The translations under genes were made by a program, and so were the position numbers. Source: Bacillus sp. Marseille-Q1617 (GTDB lineage: Bacteria > Bacillota > Bacilli > Bacillales > Bacillaceae_B). Taken from it: 64,000 nucleotides of DNA. Shown here piece after piece: positions 52,633-61,239 of this stretch (position 1 is its first letter; each line of letters begins with the position of its first letter). The stretch is taken from assembly GCF_903645295.1 (NCBI RefSeq), contig NZ_CAHJXM010000002.1, positions 906,001 to 970,000 on the forward strand. The letters are read 5' to 3'. The notes below the pieces were generated by a model. That model was not told the origin of the DNA. It was given only the letters and a program-made list of their open reading frames with translations, and ran no database searches.

Positions 52633-52655
52633 ATAGAAATAGAGGAGGAGAAAGG

Positions 52656-54761
52656 ATGAAACATACGTACAAGGTATTCTCTTTAACGGTGCTCGTACTG
52701 GCGATGATCATCTCTGGAATGCCGATGAATCAAGCGAAAGCAGAGAGTCCGTTGAAAGATCTCATCATCTATCAGAATGCTCCGCAAGTGGTTGTTTCGA
52801 ATACAGGTGAGGAAATCGGATTGAAAGCAATGAATGTTTACGCGGACGGACACTTCACCTTTGTGTCGGAAGGCCTGGACTGGAGTTCATCCAACAAGAA
52901 TGTAGCGTCTGTTGATGAAAACGGAAAAGTCACGTTAACCGGTCAGAACGGTAAATCCTTTATCACTTTGACGAACGGGGACTTCACAGATCGCATTGCT
53001 GTTCATGTAAAGCCTGCTCCTGAAAAAGGGAAGAAAGGCAAACCGGCATCCAAGACTATGATCGTGAAGGAAGAAGGAGAGCGCTATGACCTTGTAGACG
53101 AGGCCATCGCGAACATGACAATCGAAGAAAAAATCGGTCAGATGCTGATGCCTGACTTCAGAAATTGGAACGGTGAAAATGTAACAGAAATGCTTCCTGA
53201 AATCGAACAATTGGTAAAAGACTATCATCTCGGAGGGGTTATTTTATTCCGTGAAAATGTGGTCACAACGGAACAAACGACGAAATTGGTAGCTGATTAT
53301 CAAGAGGCTGCAGAAAAATACGGTTTACTTATGACAATCGACCAGGAAGGCGGGATTGTTACACGACTTCAATCCGGAACCGATTTTCCGGGGAATATGG
53401 CATTGGGTGCCACAAGATCACCTGAGATTGCCCATAACGTGGGAAAAGCAATCGGTGAAGAGCTGCATTCTCTTGGAATTAACGTCAACTTTGCACCGGT
53501 GATGGATGTCAATAATAATCCTGACAACCCGGTAATCGGTGTTCGTTCTTTCGGGGAAGATCCTGATTTGGTCGCGGAAATGGGTGTGGCTTACACTGAA
53601 GGACTTCAATCAACCGGTGTAGCTGCCACAGCCAAGCATTTCCCGGGTCACGGGGATACGGCGGTGGATTCTCACTTAGGGCTTCCTGAAGTCCCGCATG
53701 ATAAAGAACGTTTGATGGAAGTGGAACTGTATCCATTCCAGAAGGCCATGGATGCTGGAATCGATGCGATCATGACGGCACACGTCACGTTCCCTAAGAT
53801 TGACGATTCCAAAGCAATATCGAAAAAAACAGGAGAAGAAATTGCAGTCCCAGCCACTCTTTCTCATAAAGTGCTGACAGAATTGATGCGGGAAGAAATG
53901 GGCTATGAAGGTCTCATCACGACAGATGCGATGAACATGAAGGCGATCGCAGATCATTTCGGCCCAGTGGATGCTGCTGTCAGAGCAGTGAAAGCAGGAA
54001 CGGATATCGTCCTTATGCCAGTCGGACTAAGTGAAGTAAGACAAGGGCTGCTCGATGCGGTCGACAGCGGGGAACTGACAGTTGACAGAATTGAAGCGTC
54101 GGTTGAAAGAATCCTGACTCTGAAAATCAAGCGTGGTGTCATCAAGGAAGAAACACCTCTTCCATTGGAAGAAAAAATCGCACAGGCAAGTGAAATCGTT
54201 GGATCCCAAGAACATAAGCAAGTTGAAAAAGAAGCGGCAGAACGCTCCGTCACACTTGTGAAGAACGAGGATGCACTTCCCATGAACCCGTCTGAAGATG
54301 AAAAGATCGTCGTAGTAGGAAGATCTTTTGTCCAGGACCTTGGGAATGCCGTGAAAGAGCAGCATGAAAATACATCTGTCATCGAGGTTGCATCAACCTA
54401 TCAGCTGACAGATGAGCAGAAAGCAGAAATTAGAGATGCATCAGCTGTCATTGTCGGAACCTACACTTATAATGTTTCAGGCAGATCTCCTGAGAGTGTG
54501 CAGATGCAGATGGTAAAAACGTTAGGGGAAGTAACAGAAGCACCGGTGATTGCACTGGGTATCCGTAACCCATATGACGTCATGGCGTATAACAGCGAAG
54601 TGGACGCGTATCTTGCTCAATACGGATTCCGTACAGCAAGCTTTAAAGCAACCGCGGCGACGATTTTCGGAACGAACACACCTGGCGGCAAGCTGCCGGT
54701 ATCAATCCCAGGCGTGGATGAAGGCACTCTATACGAATTTGGTCGCGGCTTGACGTATTAA
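52656..54761 (+). CDS. nagZ: exo-beta-N-acetylglucosaminidase NagZ (GH3) with N-terminal Big_2-like domain
   Basis: A 701-residue secreted GH3 enzyme. The signal peptide ends near residue 29 (QAKA). Residues about 34-120 look like a bacterial Ig-like Big_2 domain (WSSSNKNVASVDENGKVTLTG). The GH3 domain has KHFPGHGDTAVDSH, whose D338 and H340 form the NagZ acid/base dyad, and ITTDAMNM with nucleophile D424; the spacing of the two sites equals that in B. subtilis NagZ. It removes GlcNAc from muropeptides. ATG 52656 follows GGAGGAG. It begins 23 bases after amiE. Confidence 0.9.
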   Translation: MKHTYKVFSLTVLVLAMIISGMPMNQAKAESPLKDLIIYQNAPQVVVSNTGEEIGLKAMNVYADGHFTFVSEGLDWSSSNKNVASVDENGKVTLTGQNGKSFITLTNGDFTDRIAVHVKPAPEKGKKGKPASKTMIVKEEGERYDLVDEAIANMTIEEKIGQMLMPDFRNWNGENVTEMLPEIEQLVKDYHLGGVILFRENVVTTEQTTKLVADYQEAAEKYGLLMTIDQEGGIVTRLQSGTDFPGNMALGATRSPEIAHNVGKAIGEELHSLGINVNFAPVMDVNNNPDNPVIGVRSFGEDPDLVAEMGVAYTEGLQSTGVAATAKHFPGHGDTAVDSHLGLPEVPHDKERLMEVELYPFQKAMDAGIDAIMTAHVTFPKIDDSKAISKKTGEEIAVPATLSHKVLTELMREEMGYEGLITTDAMNMKAIADHFGPVDAAVRAVKAGTDIVLMPVGLSEVRQGLLDAVDSGELTVDRIEASVERILTLKIKRGVIKEETPLPLEEKIAQASEIVGSQEHKQVEKEAAERSVTLVKNEDALPMNPSEDEKIVVVGRSFVQDLGNAVKEQHENTSVIEVASTYQLTDEQKAEIRDASAVIVGTYTYNVSGRSPESVQMQMVKTLGEVTEAPVIALGIRNPYDVMAYNSEVDAYLAQYGFRTASFKATAATIFGTNTPGGKLPVSIPGVDEGTLYEFGRGLTY

Positions 54762-54805
54762 TTTTACTGGCTAAATGAAAATTGTTGTTGATTTCAGCTG
54801 GTTTT

Positions 54806-54915
54806 AGCTGTTGATTGGAGTGCAGGACGAAGACTCCTGGGGGAAAAGTGTGTTAGGTGAGACCTGCTCACCAACCGCCCGCGGAAAGCGAAGTCCTGCA
54901 CGGAAATCAACAGCG
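54806..54915. repeat. hairpin repeat element, copy 2 (inside the nagZ-namZ gap)
   Basis: About 110 bp, beginning AGCTGTTGATTGGAGTGCAG and ending GGAAATCAACAGC. It lacks about 20 central bases present in copy 3. It fills almost all of the gap between nagZ and namZ. Confidence 0.85.
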
Positions 54916-54957
54916 GTGATTACCAGCACTATTTTATAAAAACAGGAGGGAAAGTTC

Positions 54958-56241
54958 TTGAAAAAGTGGATGATTGCACTACTCACATTGGTCCTGGTCC
55001 TATCGACGATGTCAGCAGGGTCTGCCCATGATAATAACGGAAAAGGTAACGGTTACGGACATGGAAAGGGGAAAGGCAAGCATAAGGAATTCTCACTTGG
55101 TGTCGAGCAGCTTCTAAAAGAAGAAAAGCACCTCATCGAAGGGAAAAAAGTAGGCTTGATCACGAACCCTACAGGAGTCGATCAAGAGCTGAACAGTATC
55201 GTAGACACTTTGCATAATGACCCGGATGTTGAATTGACAGCCCTTTACGGACCGGAGCATGGTGTCCGCGGGGATGCACAGGCTGGTGAATATGTAGAAT
55301 TCTATATCGATGAAAGAACGGGCCTTCCGGTATACAGCTTATATGGAGCAACGAAAAAGCCGACACCTGAAATGCTTGAAAATGTTGAAGTCCTGCTATT
55401 TGATATCCAGGATGTAGGAACTCGCTTCTACACCTATATCTACACGATGGCATATGCCATGGAAGCGGCAAAAGAAAATAATATCCCGATCGTCGTACTG
55501 GACCGTCCAAATCCATTAAGCGGGAAAGAAGTTGAAGGGCCGGTGCTTGACATGGAGTACTCTTCATTCGTCGGTAAATACAGCATCCCGCTTCGCCATG
55601 GTATGACAGTCGGGGAACTTGCAAAGCTATTCAATACTGAATTTGAAATTGGCGCAGACCTGACCGTGGTGGAAATGGAAGGATGGAAACGCAGCATGTA
55701 TTATGATGAAACACCACTGGAGTTCGTGATGCCTTCACCTAATATGCCGACACTTGATACGGCATTGGTGTACCCGGGTGCAGCGTTGATCGAAGGGACA
55801 AATGTATCCGAAGGCCGTGGAACAACAAAGCCATTCGAACTGATCGGTGCTCCTTTCATCAATGCAGCCGACCTTGCAGCAGCACTGAATGGCCTGGAAC
55901 TTGAAGGCGTTACCTTCAGAGCGGCATCCTTCACTCCGGCATCATCCAAGCACGCCGGAAAACTGTCACACGGGATCCAAATCCATGTCACTGACAGAAA
56001 AGATTTCAAACCTGTAGAAACAGGATTGCACATCGTCAAGACTATTCATGACATGTATCCGGAAGACTTCCAATTCCGCGCAGAAAACAGCGCAGGCATC
56101 TCATTCTTCGATAACCTCATCGGAAACGGATGGGTTCGAGAAGGAATAGAAGAAGGAAGAAGTGTCGATGAAATGGTTGAACAGTGGGAAGTAGAACTTG
56201 AAGAATTTAAAGAAGTACGTGAAGAGTATCTGATTTATTAA
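54958..56241 (+). CDS. namZ: exo-beta-N-acetylmuramidase NamZ (DUF1343, YbbC)
   Basis: A 427-residue secreted protein. The signal peptide ends near residue 23 (SAGSA-H), with a Gly/Lys/His-rich linker after it (GKGNGYGHGKGKGKHK). The DUF1343 body contains KKVGLITNPTGVD, LYGPEHGVRGDAQAGE, FDIQDVGTRFYTYIYTM, VLDRPNPLSG, MPSPNMPTLDTALVYPGAALIEGTNVSEGRGTTKPFE. NamZ of B. subtilis removes terminal MurNAc from peptidoglycan chains, working together with NagZ and AmiE. TTG start with AGGAGGG seven bases upstream. The transporter and etherase genes (murP, murQ) found next to it in B. subtilis are absent here. Confidence 0.92.
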   Translation: MKKWMIALLTLVLVLSTMSAGSAHDNNGKGNGYGHGKGKGKHKEFSLGVEQLLKEEKHLIEGKKVGLITNPTGVDQELNSIVDTLHNDPDVELTALYGPEHGVRGDAQAGEYVEFYIDERTGLPVYSLYGATKKPTPEMLENVEVLLFDIQDVGTRFYTYIYTMAYAMEAAKENNIPIVVLDRPNPLSGKEVEGPVLDMEYSSFVGKYSIPLRHGMTVGELAKLFNTEFEIGADLTVVEMEGWKRSMYYDETPLEFVMPSPNMPTLDTALVYPGAALIEGTNVSEGRGTTKPFELIGAPFINAADLAAALNGLELEGVTFRAASFTPASSKHAGKLSHGIQIHVTDRKDFKPVETGLHIVKTIHDMYPEDFQFRAENSAGISFFDNLIGNGWVREGIEEGRSVDEMVEQWEVELEEFKEVREEYLIY

Positions 56242-56253
56242 TTTGATCATTGA

Positions 56254-56288
56254 TAGAGCTTGAGGCCCTGCTGCCTCGAGCTCTTTTT
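56254..56288 (+). terminator. intrinsic terminator of the amiE-nagZ-namZ cluster
   Basis: GAGCTTGAGGC pairs with GCCTCGAGCTC (one G-U), followed by five Ts. Confidence 0.85.
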
Positions 56289-56449
56289 CATTACATTGAA
56301 TGGGAGATATAAATGATTTCCTTCAGCATATGCATAAGATGTTGGTCCTATTAAAATACTTACATTTTCACCCTTTTATTGATAGCATAGTAGTGAGAGA
56401 TTTTTAGGTTTAGTCTCTATTAAAGCTTATCTATGTTTTAACTCGTTCC

Positions 56450-56579
56450 AGCTGTTGATTGGAGTGCAAGATGAAGACTCCTGCGGGAAAAACGTGTTAG
56501 GTGAGACCCCGCAGGCGAATGCCGAGGAGGCTCACCAACCGCCCGCGGAAAGCGAAGTCTTGCACGGAAATCAACAGCG
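56450..56579. repeat. hairpin repeat element, copy 3 (full)
   Basis: About 130 bp, AGCTGTTGATTGGAGTGCAA to GGAAATCAACAGC, with the complete centre (ACCCCGCAGGCG, GCCGAGGAGGCT, CCGCCCGCGG). Copies 2 and 3 flank namZ in the same orientation. The rest of the 56289-56668 gap shows nothing else. Confidence 0.87.
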
Positions 56580-56668
56580 GTATTAGCAGGGTGTTTATAT
56601 ATGTCTTACTATTTAGATGGATTGTAAAAACACCAAATCAATAAAAAAGAAAAGAGAGGTTATCAATC

Positions 56669-57283
56669 ATGCTAAAGAAATTCGCAAGTGATGCATTGGG
56701 TATCAGTGACATCGGAAAAATCATCAAAAGAGAAGACTTTGATAAAACACAGTCAGATGATTACGTCCTAAATGAAGATGGAGAGAAAATCCACTTCCTG
56801 ATCAAGTCCAAAACCGACGAATACTGCTTCACCAATCGTGCGCTCATTCATTTAGACGGTGAGAAAGCCTCCAGCAGCAAACGAAACCTTTACCGTTATG
56901 AGTATTATCAGCATCCAATCAGCAACGTATCCATAGAAACAGCCGGCACCATCGATTTGGATCTTGAAATTAAATTTACCATGGGCAATCAAGCCTTTTC
57001 CGTGGATATCGACAAAAAAGAAGGAGAGGCAATCGCCGACCTTTACAAATCACTACTTGCTATCTCCCACATACAGCAAGAAGCAAAGCGTAAAATCGAT
57101 TCTGCAGAAAAGAGTTTATCAATGGCCAGGGACCTCATCGCAAATAATCGCTTCCATGATAATGACATTTCGAATGAATTCAAGGAAACGACGAGCTTTG
57201 CATTTGAATGGATGAATGATCATTACAATGCGAATACGAGAAAAGACTTTGGTGAAGTTTTTAATCGGTATATTCAAAACTAG
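56669..57283 (+). CDS. yvbH: YvbH-like bacterial PH-domain protein
   Basis: A 204-residue protein. Residues about 15-130 match the bacterial PH domain of YvbH (GEKIHFLIKSKTDEYCFTNRALIHLDG, YRYEYYQHPISNVSIETAG). The C-terminal 70 residues are the helical YvbH oligomerisation extension (KRKIDSAEKSLSMARDLI, TSFAFEWMNDHY). The role is unknown. GAGAGG precedes the ATG. It stands alone between terminators. Confidence 0.85.
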   Translation: MLKKFASDALGISDIGKIIKREDFDKTQSDDYVLNEDGEKIHFLIKSKTDEYCFTNRALIHLDGEKASSSKRNLYRYEYYQHPISNVSIETAGTIDLDLEIKFTMGNQAFSVDIDKKEGEAIADLYKSLLAISHIQQEAKRKIDSAEKSLSMARDLIANNRFHDNDISNEFKETTSFAFEWMNDHYNANTRKDFGEVFNRYIQN

Positions 57284-57296
57284 AAGAATAATATAA

Positions 57297-57331
57297 GCGT
57301 CTGCCATTTATATGGCAGACGTTTTTTTAAG
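57297..57331 (+). terminator. intrinsic terminator of yvbH
   Basis: CGTCTGCCA and TGGCAGACG, followed by seven Ts. Confidence 0.9.
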
Positions 57332-57484
57332 AATATAGACGCCAATCTCCGATGAATGGGTCAGGCTGAGGAAAATGGACGAATAATAATAGCTGAAGTG
57401 AAATATCTATATAAAAAGATTCATAGTACAAGTTCAATTTTTATTATTGGAAGACTAGTAAAGCTCTAGATAGGGGCTGATTCT

Positions 57485-57664
57485 TTGAAACGGAACGCCA
57501 ATGTGAATGCCGTCATCTTTGTTCTTTTCTTCTTACTTATCATCCATGTCATCCGGATTATCCTCCACGCTAAAATCTACATCGTATACAGTATGGGGGT
57601 TGGCCCGCTTTTCTTAATAGGACTCATTATTTTCCTCATTGTATTGCTTTATTTTAAAGGGTGA
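57485..57664 (+). CDS. small two-helix membrane protein, 59 residues
   Basis: A complete short frame starting with TTG, with AGGGG eight bases upstream. The head is basic (MKRNANVN). Two hydrophobic helices follow (AVIFVLFFLLIIHVIRIIL and VGPLFLIGLIIFLIVLLYF) and it ends KG. A terminator-like hairpin lies 23 bases after the stop. No family recognised. The ribosome site, codon pattern and regular two-helix design support a real gene. Confidence 0.6.
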   Translation: MKRNANVNAVIFVLFFLLIIHVIRIILHAKIYIVYSMGVGPLFLIGLIIFLIVLLYFKG

Positions 57665-57686
57665 GTATTAGAAATTGTAAGGATTG

Positions 57687-57720
57687 CCGGGGATCAGGCA
57701 GCTGACCACCGGTTTTTTAT
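57687..57720 (+). terminator. probable intrinsic terminator
   Basis: CCGGGGATCAG pairs imperfectly with CTGACCACCGG, followed by six Ts. Confidence 0.6.
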
Positions 57721-57788
57721 TTGGCACTGGCGCGACATTATTAGCAAGTAACTTTGTAAAAAAACGTGAGGAAAAAGACCGGATTTTG

Positions 57789-57838
57789 TTAACAATATCT
57801 TTATCAAGCTCTAATTGTATCAACATATCGGTTTAACA
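57789..57838 (+). promoter_or_regulatory. possible Pho-box repeats upstream of glpQ
   Basis: TTAACA at 57789 and 57833 are 44 bp (four times 11) apart, with TTATCA at 57801 near the register. The other positions do not match. PhoP control of glpQ is known in B. subtilis. Confidence 0.3.
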
Positions 57839-57890
57839 TCCCTTTTCTAGAATGTAGGTGAATACATATTTTAGTTAGGAGATGAATAAA

Positions 57891-58727
57891 ATGAGCAAAA
57901 AATTATTAGTAGGTACAGGGGTTGCCTTTTCGTTGTTATTCAGCCCGATCAGTCAGGTGTTTGCAGAAGAGCCTACAGCAGGCGAGAGGAAACAGGTAGA
58001 TAATGTAGCGCACCGCGGGGCAGCGGGTTATGCTCCTGAAAATACGATTGCTGGTTTTGATCTGGCAGTTGATATGAAATCCGATTATATTGAAATCGAT
58101 GTTCAAAGAAGTAAAGATGGTGAATTAGTGGTGATCCATGATACAACGGTGGATCGTACGACAGATGGAACTGGAAAAGTAGGGGAGTTAACACTTGGGC
58201 AGCTTAAAAGCCTTGATGCAGGAAGCTGGAAAGGGGAACAATTTGCTGGAGAAACGATCCCGACATTTGAAGAGGTTCTTGAGCGTTACCACGGTAAAGT
58301 TGGGATCTTAATAGAATTAAAGGCTCCGGAGCTTTATCCTGGCATTGAAAAAGAAGTGGCAGAAGCATTAGAAAAACAAAATCTGGATAAACCCCAGAAT
58401 GAAAAAATCATCATTCAATCTTTTAACTTTGAATCCATGAAAAAGATGGATCAGCTTCTTCCTCAAGTTCCCATCGGTGTACTGACGTATCATCTTGCCG
58501 ATACAACAGCGGAAGCTTTGCAGGAGTTTTCAACCTATGCGGAATGGTTCAACCCAAGCTATGGGATTGTGTCTGAAGAATTAGTCGATGAAGTCCACTC
58601 CCTTGATATGCAAATAGGCTCATGGACGGTACGCAGTCAAGAAGCGGCAGACTTTCTATTCGAAATGAAAGTTGACGCCATCATTACTGATTATCCGGAT
58701 TATGTAGATCCTGGGGCTGAGAACTAA
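57891..58727 (+). CDS. glpQ: secreted glycerophosphodiester phosphodiesterase GlpQ
   Basis: A 278-residue secreted GDPD enzyme. The signal peptide ends near SQVFA-E. NVAHRGAAGYAPENTIAGF carries the catalytic His and Arg, YIEIDVQRSKDGELVVIHD the metal-binding Glu/Asp and second His, and LIELKAPELYPG a further Glu. It hydrolyses glycerophosphodiesters, including teichoic-acid fragments, to glycerol 3-phosphate. The ATG at 57891 is better spaced from TAGGAG than the ATG at 57882. Confidence 0.93.
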   Translation: MSKKLLVGTGVAFSLLFSPISQVFAEEPTAGERKQVDNVAHRGAAGYAPENTIAGFDLAVDMKSDYIEIDVQRSKDGELVVIHDTTVDRTTDGTGKVGELTLGQLKSLDAGSWKGEQFAGETIPTFEEVLERYHGKVGILIELKAPELYPGIEKEVAEALEKQNLDKPQNEKIIIQSFNFESMKKMDQLLPQVPIGVLTYHLADTTAEALQEFSTYAEWFNPSYGIVSEELVDEVHSLDMQIGSWTVRSQEAADFLFEMKVDAIITDYPDYVDPGAEN

Positions 58728-58787
58728 TAAGCATATCCTTTTTCTCCACAAAAAAAGGAGCCTCCGCCCCTTTTTTCAACCTTAATA

Positions 58788-58824
58788 GGAAAAGCTCCCT
58801 GTCCAAGAAGGGAGCTTTTTCATC
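58788..58824. terminator. bidirectional terminator after glpQ
   Basis: AAAAGCTCCCT pairs with AGGGAGCTTTT around an 8-base loop. Confidence 0.85.
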
Positions 58825-58835
58825 ATGTCCAGTTA

Positions 58836-59249
58836 TTACAACAACACTTTATCCAATTCATACATTTTATCATAAGCGGAGAGCAATTCTTCAGGCACCA
58901 GTGTCCGCCCATACACCCAGGCGTTCTTCTCGATCAGCGCATTTAACTCTTTTATTTCCTTTTTGTCACCATACATCAGAATCCTCGTGTCATGCTTATT
59001 CTTCTTAAAGTCCAGATAATAGCCGAGCACACGGTAAAGAACGATTTTCACAAGGTTCTCCTTTGTCTCTTTTATATTCAATTTCGCTATATACCCATTG
59101 ATTTTCAGGTAATTGAATCTGATTGTGTTGTGGGATACGTTATAACTCATCGGCACAGTGAGCTGATTGTTCGATTCATACTTGATCTCTAAGTTGTGAT
59201 CGGATAATGTCTGCTGGATGATTTTTTCGATATTCCATATGTAAAGCAT
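58836..59249 (-). CDS. hypothetical protein, possibly a degenerate ImmA/IrrE-like metallopeptidase
   Basis: A 137-residue soluble protein without signal peptide. The centre VLYRVLGYYLDFKKN stands where ImmA-type proteases have HELGHxxxD. The segment IEKNAWVYGRTLVPEELLSAYDKM resembles the ExEAxxFAxxLLMPEE helix that follows in that family. If the comparison holds, all zinc ligands of HExxH are lost. I cannot confirm this without a profile search. AAGGGTAGTG lies upstream of the ATG. It shares a terminator with glpQ. Confidence 0.6.
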   Translation of the reverse strand: MLYIWNIEKIIQQTLSDHNLEIKYESNNQLTVPMSYNVSHNTIRFNYLKINGYIAKLNIKETKENLVKIVLYRVLGYYLDFKKNKHDTRILMYGDKKEIKELNALIEKNAWVYGRTLVPEELLSAYDKMYELDKVLL

Positions 59250-59403
59250 TCTATATCACTACCCTTCGACGACTATTGTTTCAGTATAAGGAGGATTTCT
59301 TTCTTTGTAAAATATCAGCTATGTCCATTGATTTCCACGCATATGGCACTTGGTCTATTAGCCCCGTTCCCATAATAAATATAAGGTGAAGGGGGGACGG
59401 CCG

Positions 59404-60861
59404 ATGAGCTTGTTTGAGAGTCATGTGAAAAAGAACTTAATGAGGCTGCACCGGAATGTATACGTATCGCGGGATGACCCGCAGTATTATGAGAAGGTCC
59501 TCCGCTATAAGGATCCCGACAATTCCGAGGCGCATTACTATGTCGGAAAGAAATGTGAAGAAGAGGGAGCGCTGGTGAAGGCTTATCTTCATTATAAACA
59601 TGCTGCAGACGCGCAGTCCCCATATTATTTTCAAGCAAAAAGGGCCTATAAGTCTCTGGAGGAAAGAATCAATCCTCCCCCGAGGCCCCTGCCGGCGGTT
59701 CGGAAAAAAATTCCTGTTTATATGAAGTCCCTTATCGTGTTCCTTATTCTTTTTAACTTGTTTCTGGTTGCCATTTTATTCTGGAAGGCGGATTCCCTCA
59801 GGGCGATCGCCTCAAATGTAAAGGGTTGGGGGACGGATAAAGAAGTGGTATATGAGACTGAAGACATCCCCTACGTTGTTTATTTTCCTGAAGATACCAC
59901 GCTTCAAGAGGTGGAGGATACTATTTATAACAAGGTGGTGCGAATAGGAAAGGGGCAATCGAACAAGAGTGTTCTGTTATACGGTGTCTGGACAGCCGAT
60001 CCCGGCCTTTCCCTTAAGGTCCTCCCATTAAAGAGCGATAGGATAAAATCCCAGGCATTTGTGATGGCTGAGTACAATTCCGCCATTGATGACTCAGTCA
60101 AAATCCGGTTCTTGAACAGCCAGCAGGCTGCCATTGATCCTTACTCGAATACCTACATTGGAACCAATCTTTTGCGAACGGCCCTGGAGGCGTATATAAA
60201 TGAAAAAGGATCTGCGCCGCCTGCTCTTGATGCCCTTGTGGACAATTACCCCAATAATTACCTCAGCTACATCCCAAAGGAGCAATACCTTGGTTCGAAT
60301 GGCGTCTCACCCACTCATTCAGGCAAAGGCGGCTGGGTATATGATCCGCATGCTCCAAGCTTAGAAAAAATGGTCTATCCCAATATCACAGACGCCATTC
60401 AAATTCCTTTTCATCCTGTCGAGGTCATCGTGGATAAGAGATCATTTACTCTGATGGTGAAAAGTTCTCCCTATTTAATGGAGTTGAAACAAGTGGGCCT
60501 GGGGAGAAATGATTCCACTCCGGAAGGGACATTCACTGTTCTGGATCGAGTCGTGGAACCAGTTGGGATCAGCCCGGATATGTTTGGTGCCGCTGGTCTC
60601 GGTATGGGTGATTACGCCATTCATGGGACATATGAGGAGGATTCCATCGGGAAGGATCGATCGCTGGGGTGTATCCGGCTGTCCAATGAGGACGTTCAAG
60701 ATATTTTTGATATTGTACCGAAGGGAGCGGTTGTGAGGATCGTTGATAATCCTCTATTGATGACGGGGTATAAAGAGGCGGGGGATATGGATGCTGGAAT
60801 TCCTGAGGAAAAATCAGGGGGAAACCAATCTACTAAAAGAATATTTGGTTGGGCAGGGTGA
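59404..60861 (+). CDS. membrane-anchored L,D-transpeptidase (YkuD domain)
   Basis: A 485-residue protein. Residues 1-90 are a cytoplasmic TPR-like part (YYEKVLRYKDPDNSEAHYYVGKKCEEEGAL). One membrane helix lies at about 108-128. An outer middle part at about 250-315 resembles a type II pseudopilin C-terminus (LRTALEAYINEKGSAPPALDALV, GKGGWVYDP). The YkuD catalytic domain is at about 338-447, with H407 in YAIHGTY and S420-L-G-C423-I-R. It cross-links peptidoglycan stem peptides through 3-3 or lipoprotein-type bonds by family inference. ATG 59404 fits AAGGGGGG. Confidence 0.88.
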   Translation: MSLFESHVKKNLMRLHRNVYVSRDDPQYYEKVLRYKDPDNSEAHYYVGKKCEEEGALVKAYLHYKHAADAQSPYYFQAKRAYKSLEERINPPPRPLPAVRKKIPVYMKSLIVFLILFNLFLVAILFWKADSLRAIASNVKGWGTDKEVVYETEDIPYVVYFPEDTTLQEVEDTIYNKVVRIGKGQSNKSVLLYGVWTADPGLSLKVLPLKSDRIKSQAFVMAEYNSAIDDSVKIRFLNSQQAAIDPYSNTYIGTNLLRTALEAYINEKGSAPPALDALVDNYPNNYLSYIPKEQYLGSNGVSPTHSGKGGWVYDPHAPSLEKMVYPNITDAIQIPFHPVEVIVDKRSFTLMVKSSPYLMELKQVGLGRNDSTPEGTFTVLDRVVEPVGISPDMFGAAGLGMGDYAIHGTYEEDSIGKDRSLGCIRLSNEDVQDIFDIVPKGAVVRIVDNPLLMTGYKEAGDMDAGIPEEKSGGNQSTKRIFGWAG

Positions 60862-60925
60862 ATATAAACCTTGAACTTATAGACTAAAAAAGGAGTCACT
60901 TTGCTATAAAACCAGTAGATAAATA

Positions 60926-60965
60926 AAAAAGCAGGGAAAACCATAAAGGTTTTCCCTGCTTTTTG
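60926..60965. terminator. bidirectional terminator for the L,D-transpeptidase gene and tRNA-Ala
   Basis: AAAAAGCAGGGAAAACC and GGTTTTCCCTGCTTTTT form a perfect 17-bp stem. Confidence 0.92.
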
Positions 60966-60968
60966 GTA

Positions 60969-61041
60969 TGGAGCATAGCGGGATCGAACCGCTGACCTTT
61001 TGGCTGCCAGCCAAACGCTCTCCCAGCTGAGCTAATGCCCC
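60969..61041 (-). tRNA. tRNA-Ala, anticodon GGC
   Basis: A complete cloverleaf on the minus strand. The acceptor GGGGCAT pairs with ATGCTCC; the D arm is AGCTCAGCTGGGAGAGC. The anticodon stem TTTGG/CCAAA holds the loop CTGGCAG with GGC at positions 34-36. The T arm contains GGTTCGATCC. The discriminator is A and CCA is not encoded. It is a lone tRNA, not part of a cluster. Confidence 0.95.
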
Positions 61042-61239
61042 GTGTTCAATATGTATGCCTCGTTAGTGGCTATGAAAATAGTTTACTGGATTGTCTATTT
61101 TATTGTCAATACCATTTTTATAGAAACGCACATAATTTTTGTACCGATTTGATAGCGGAAGAATTCAACTCGTTATCAATGTAAACTTTCTCCCAATCAT
61201 GGTAACATTAAAATTAATGACAAGTACGGAGGATCCCTT

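Noticed and set aside
61042..61239. RAT/antiterminator site or other regulatory element before the PRD gene
   Set aside because: No terminator-overlapping RAT-like sequence seen; the gap shows only AT-rich DNA and the ribosome site.
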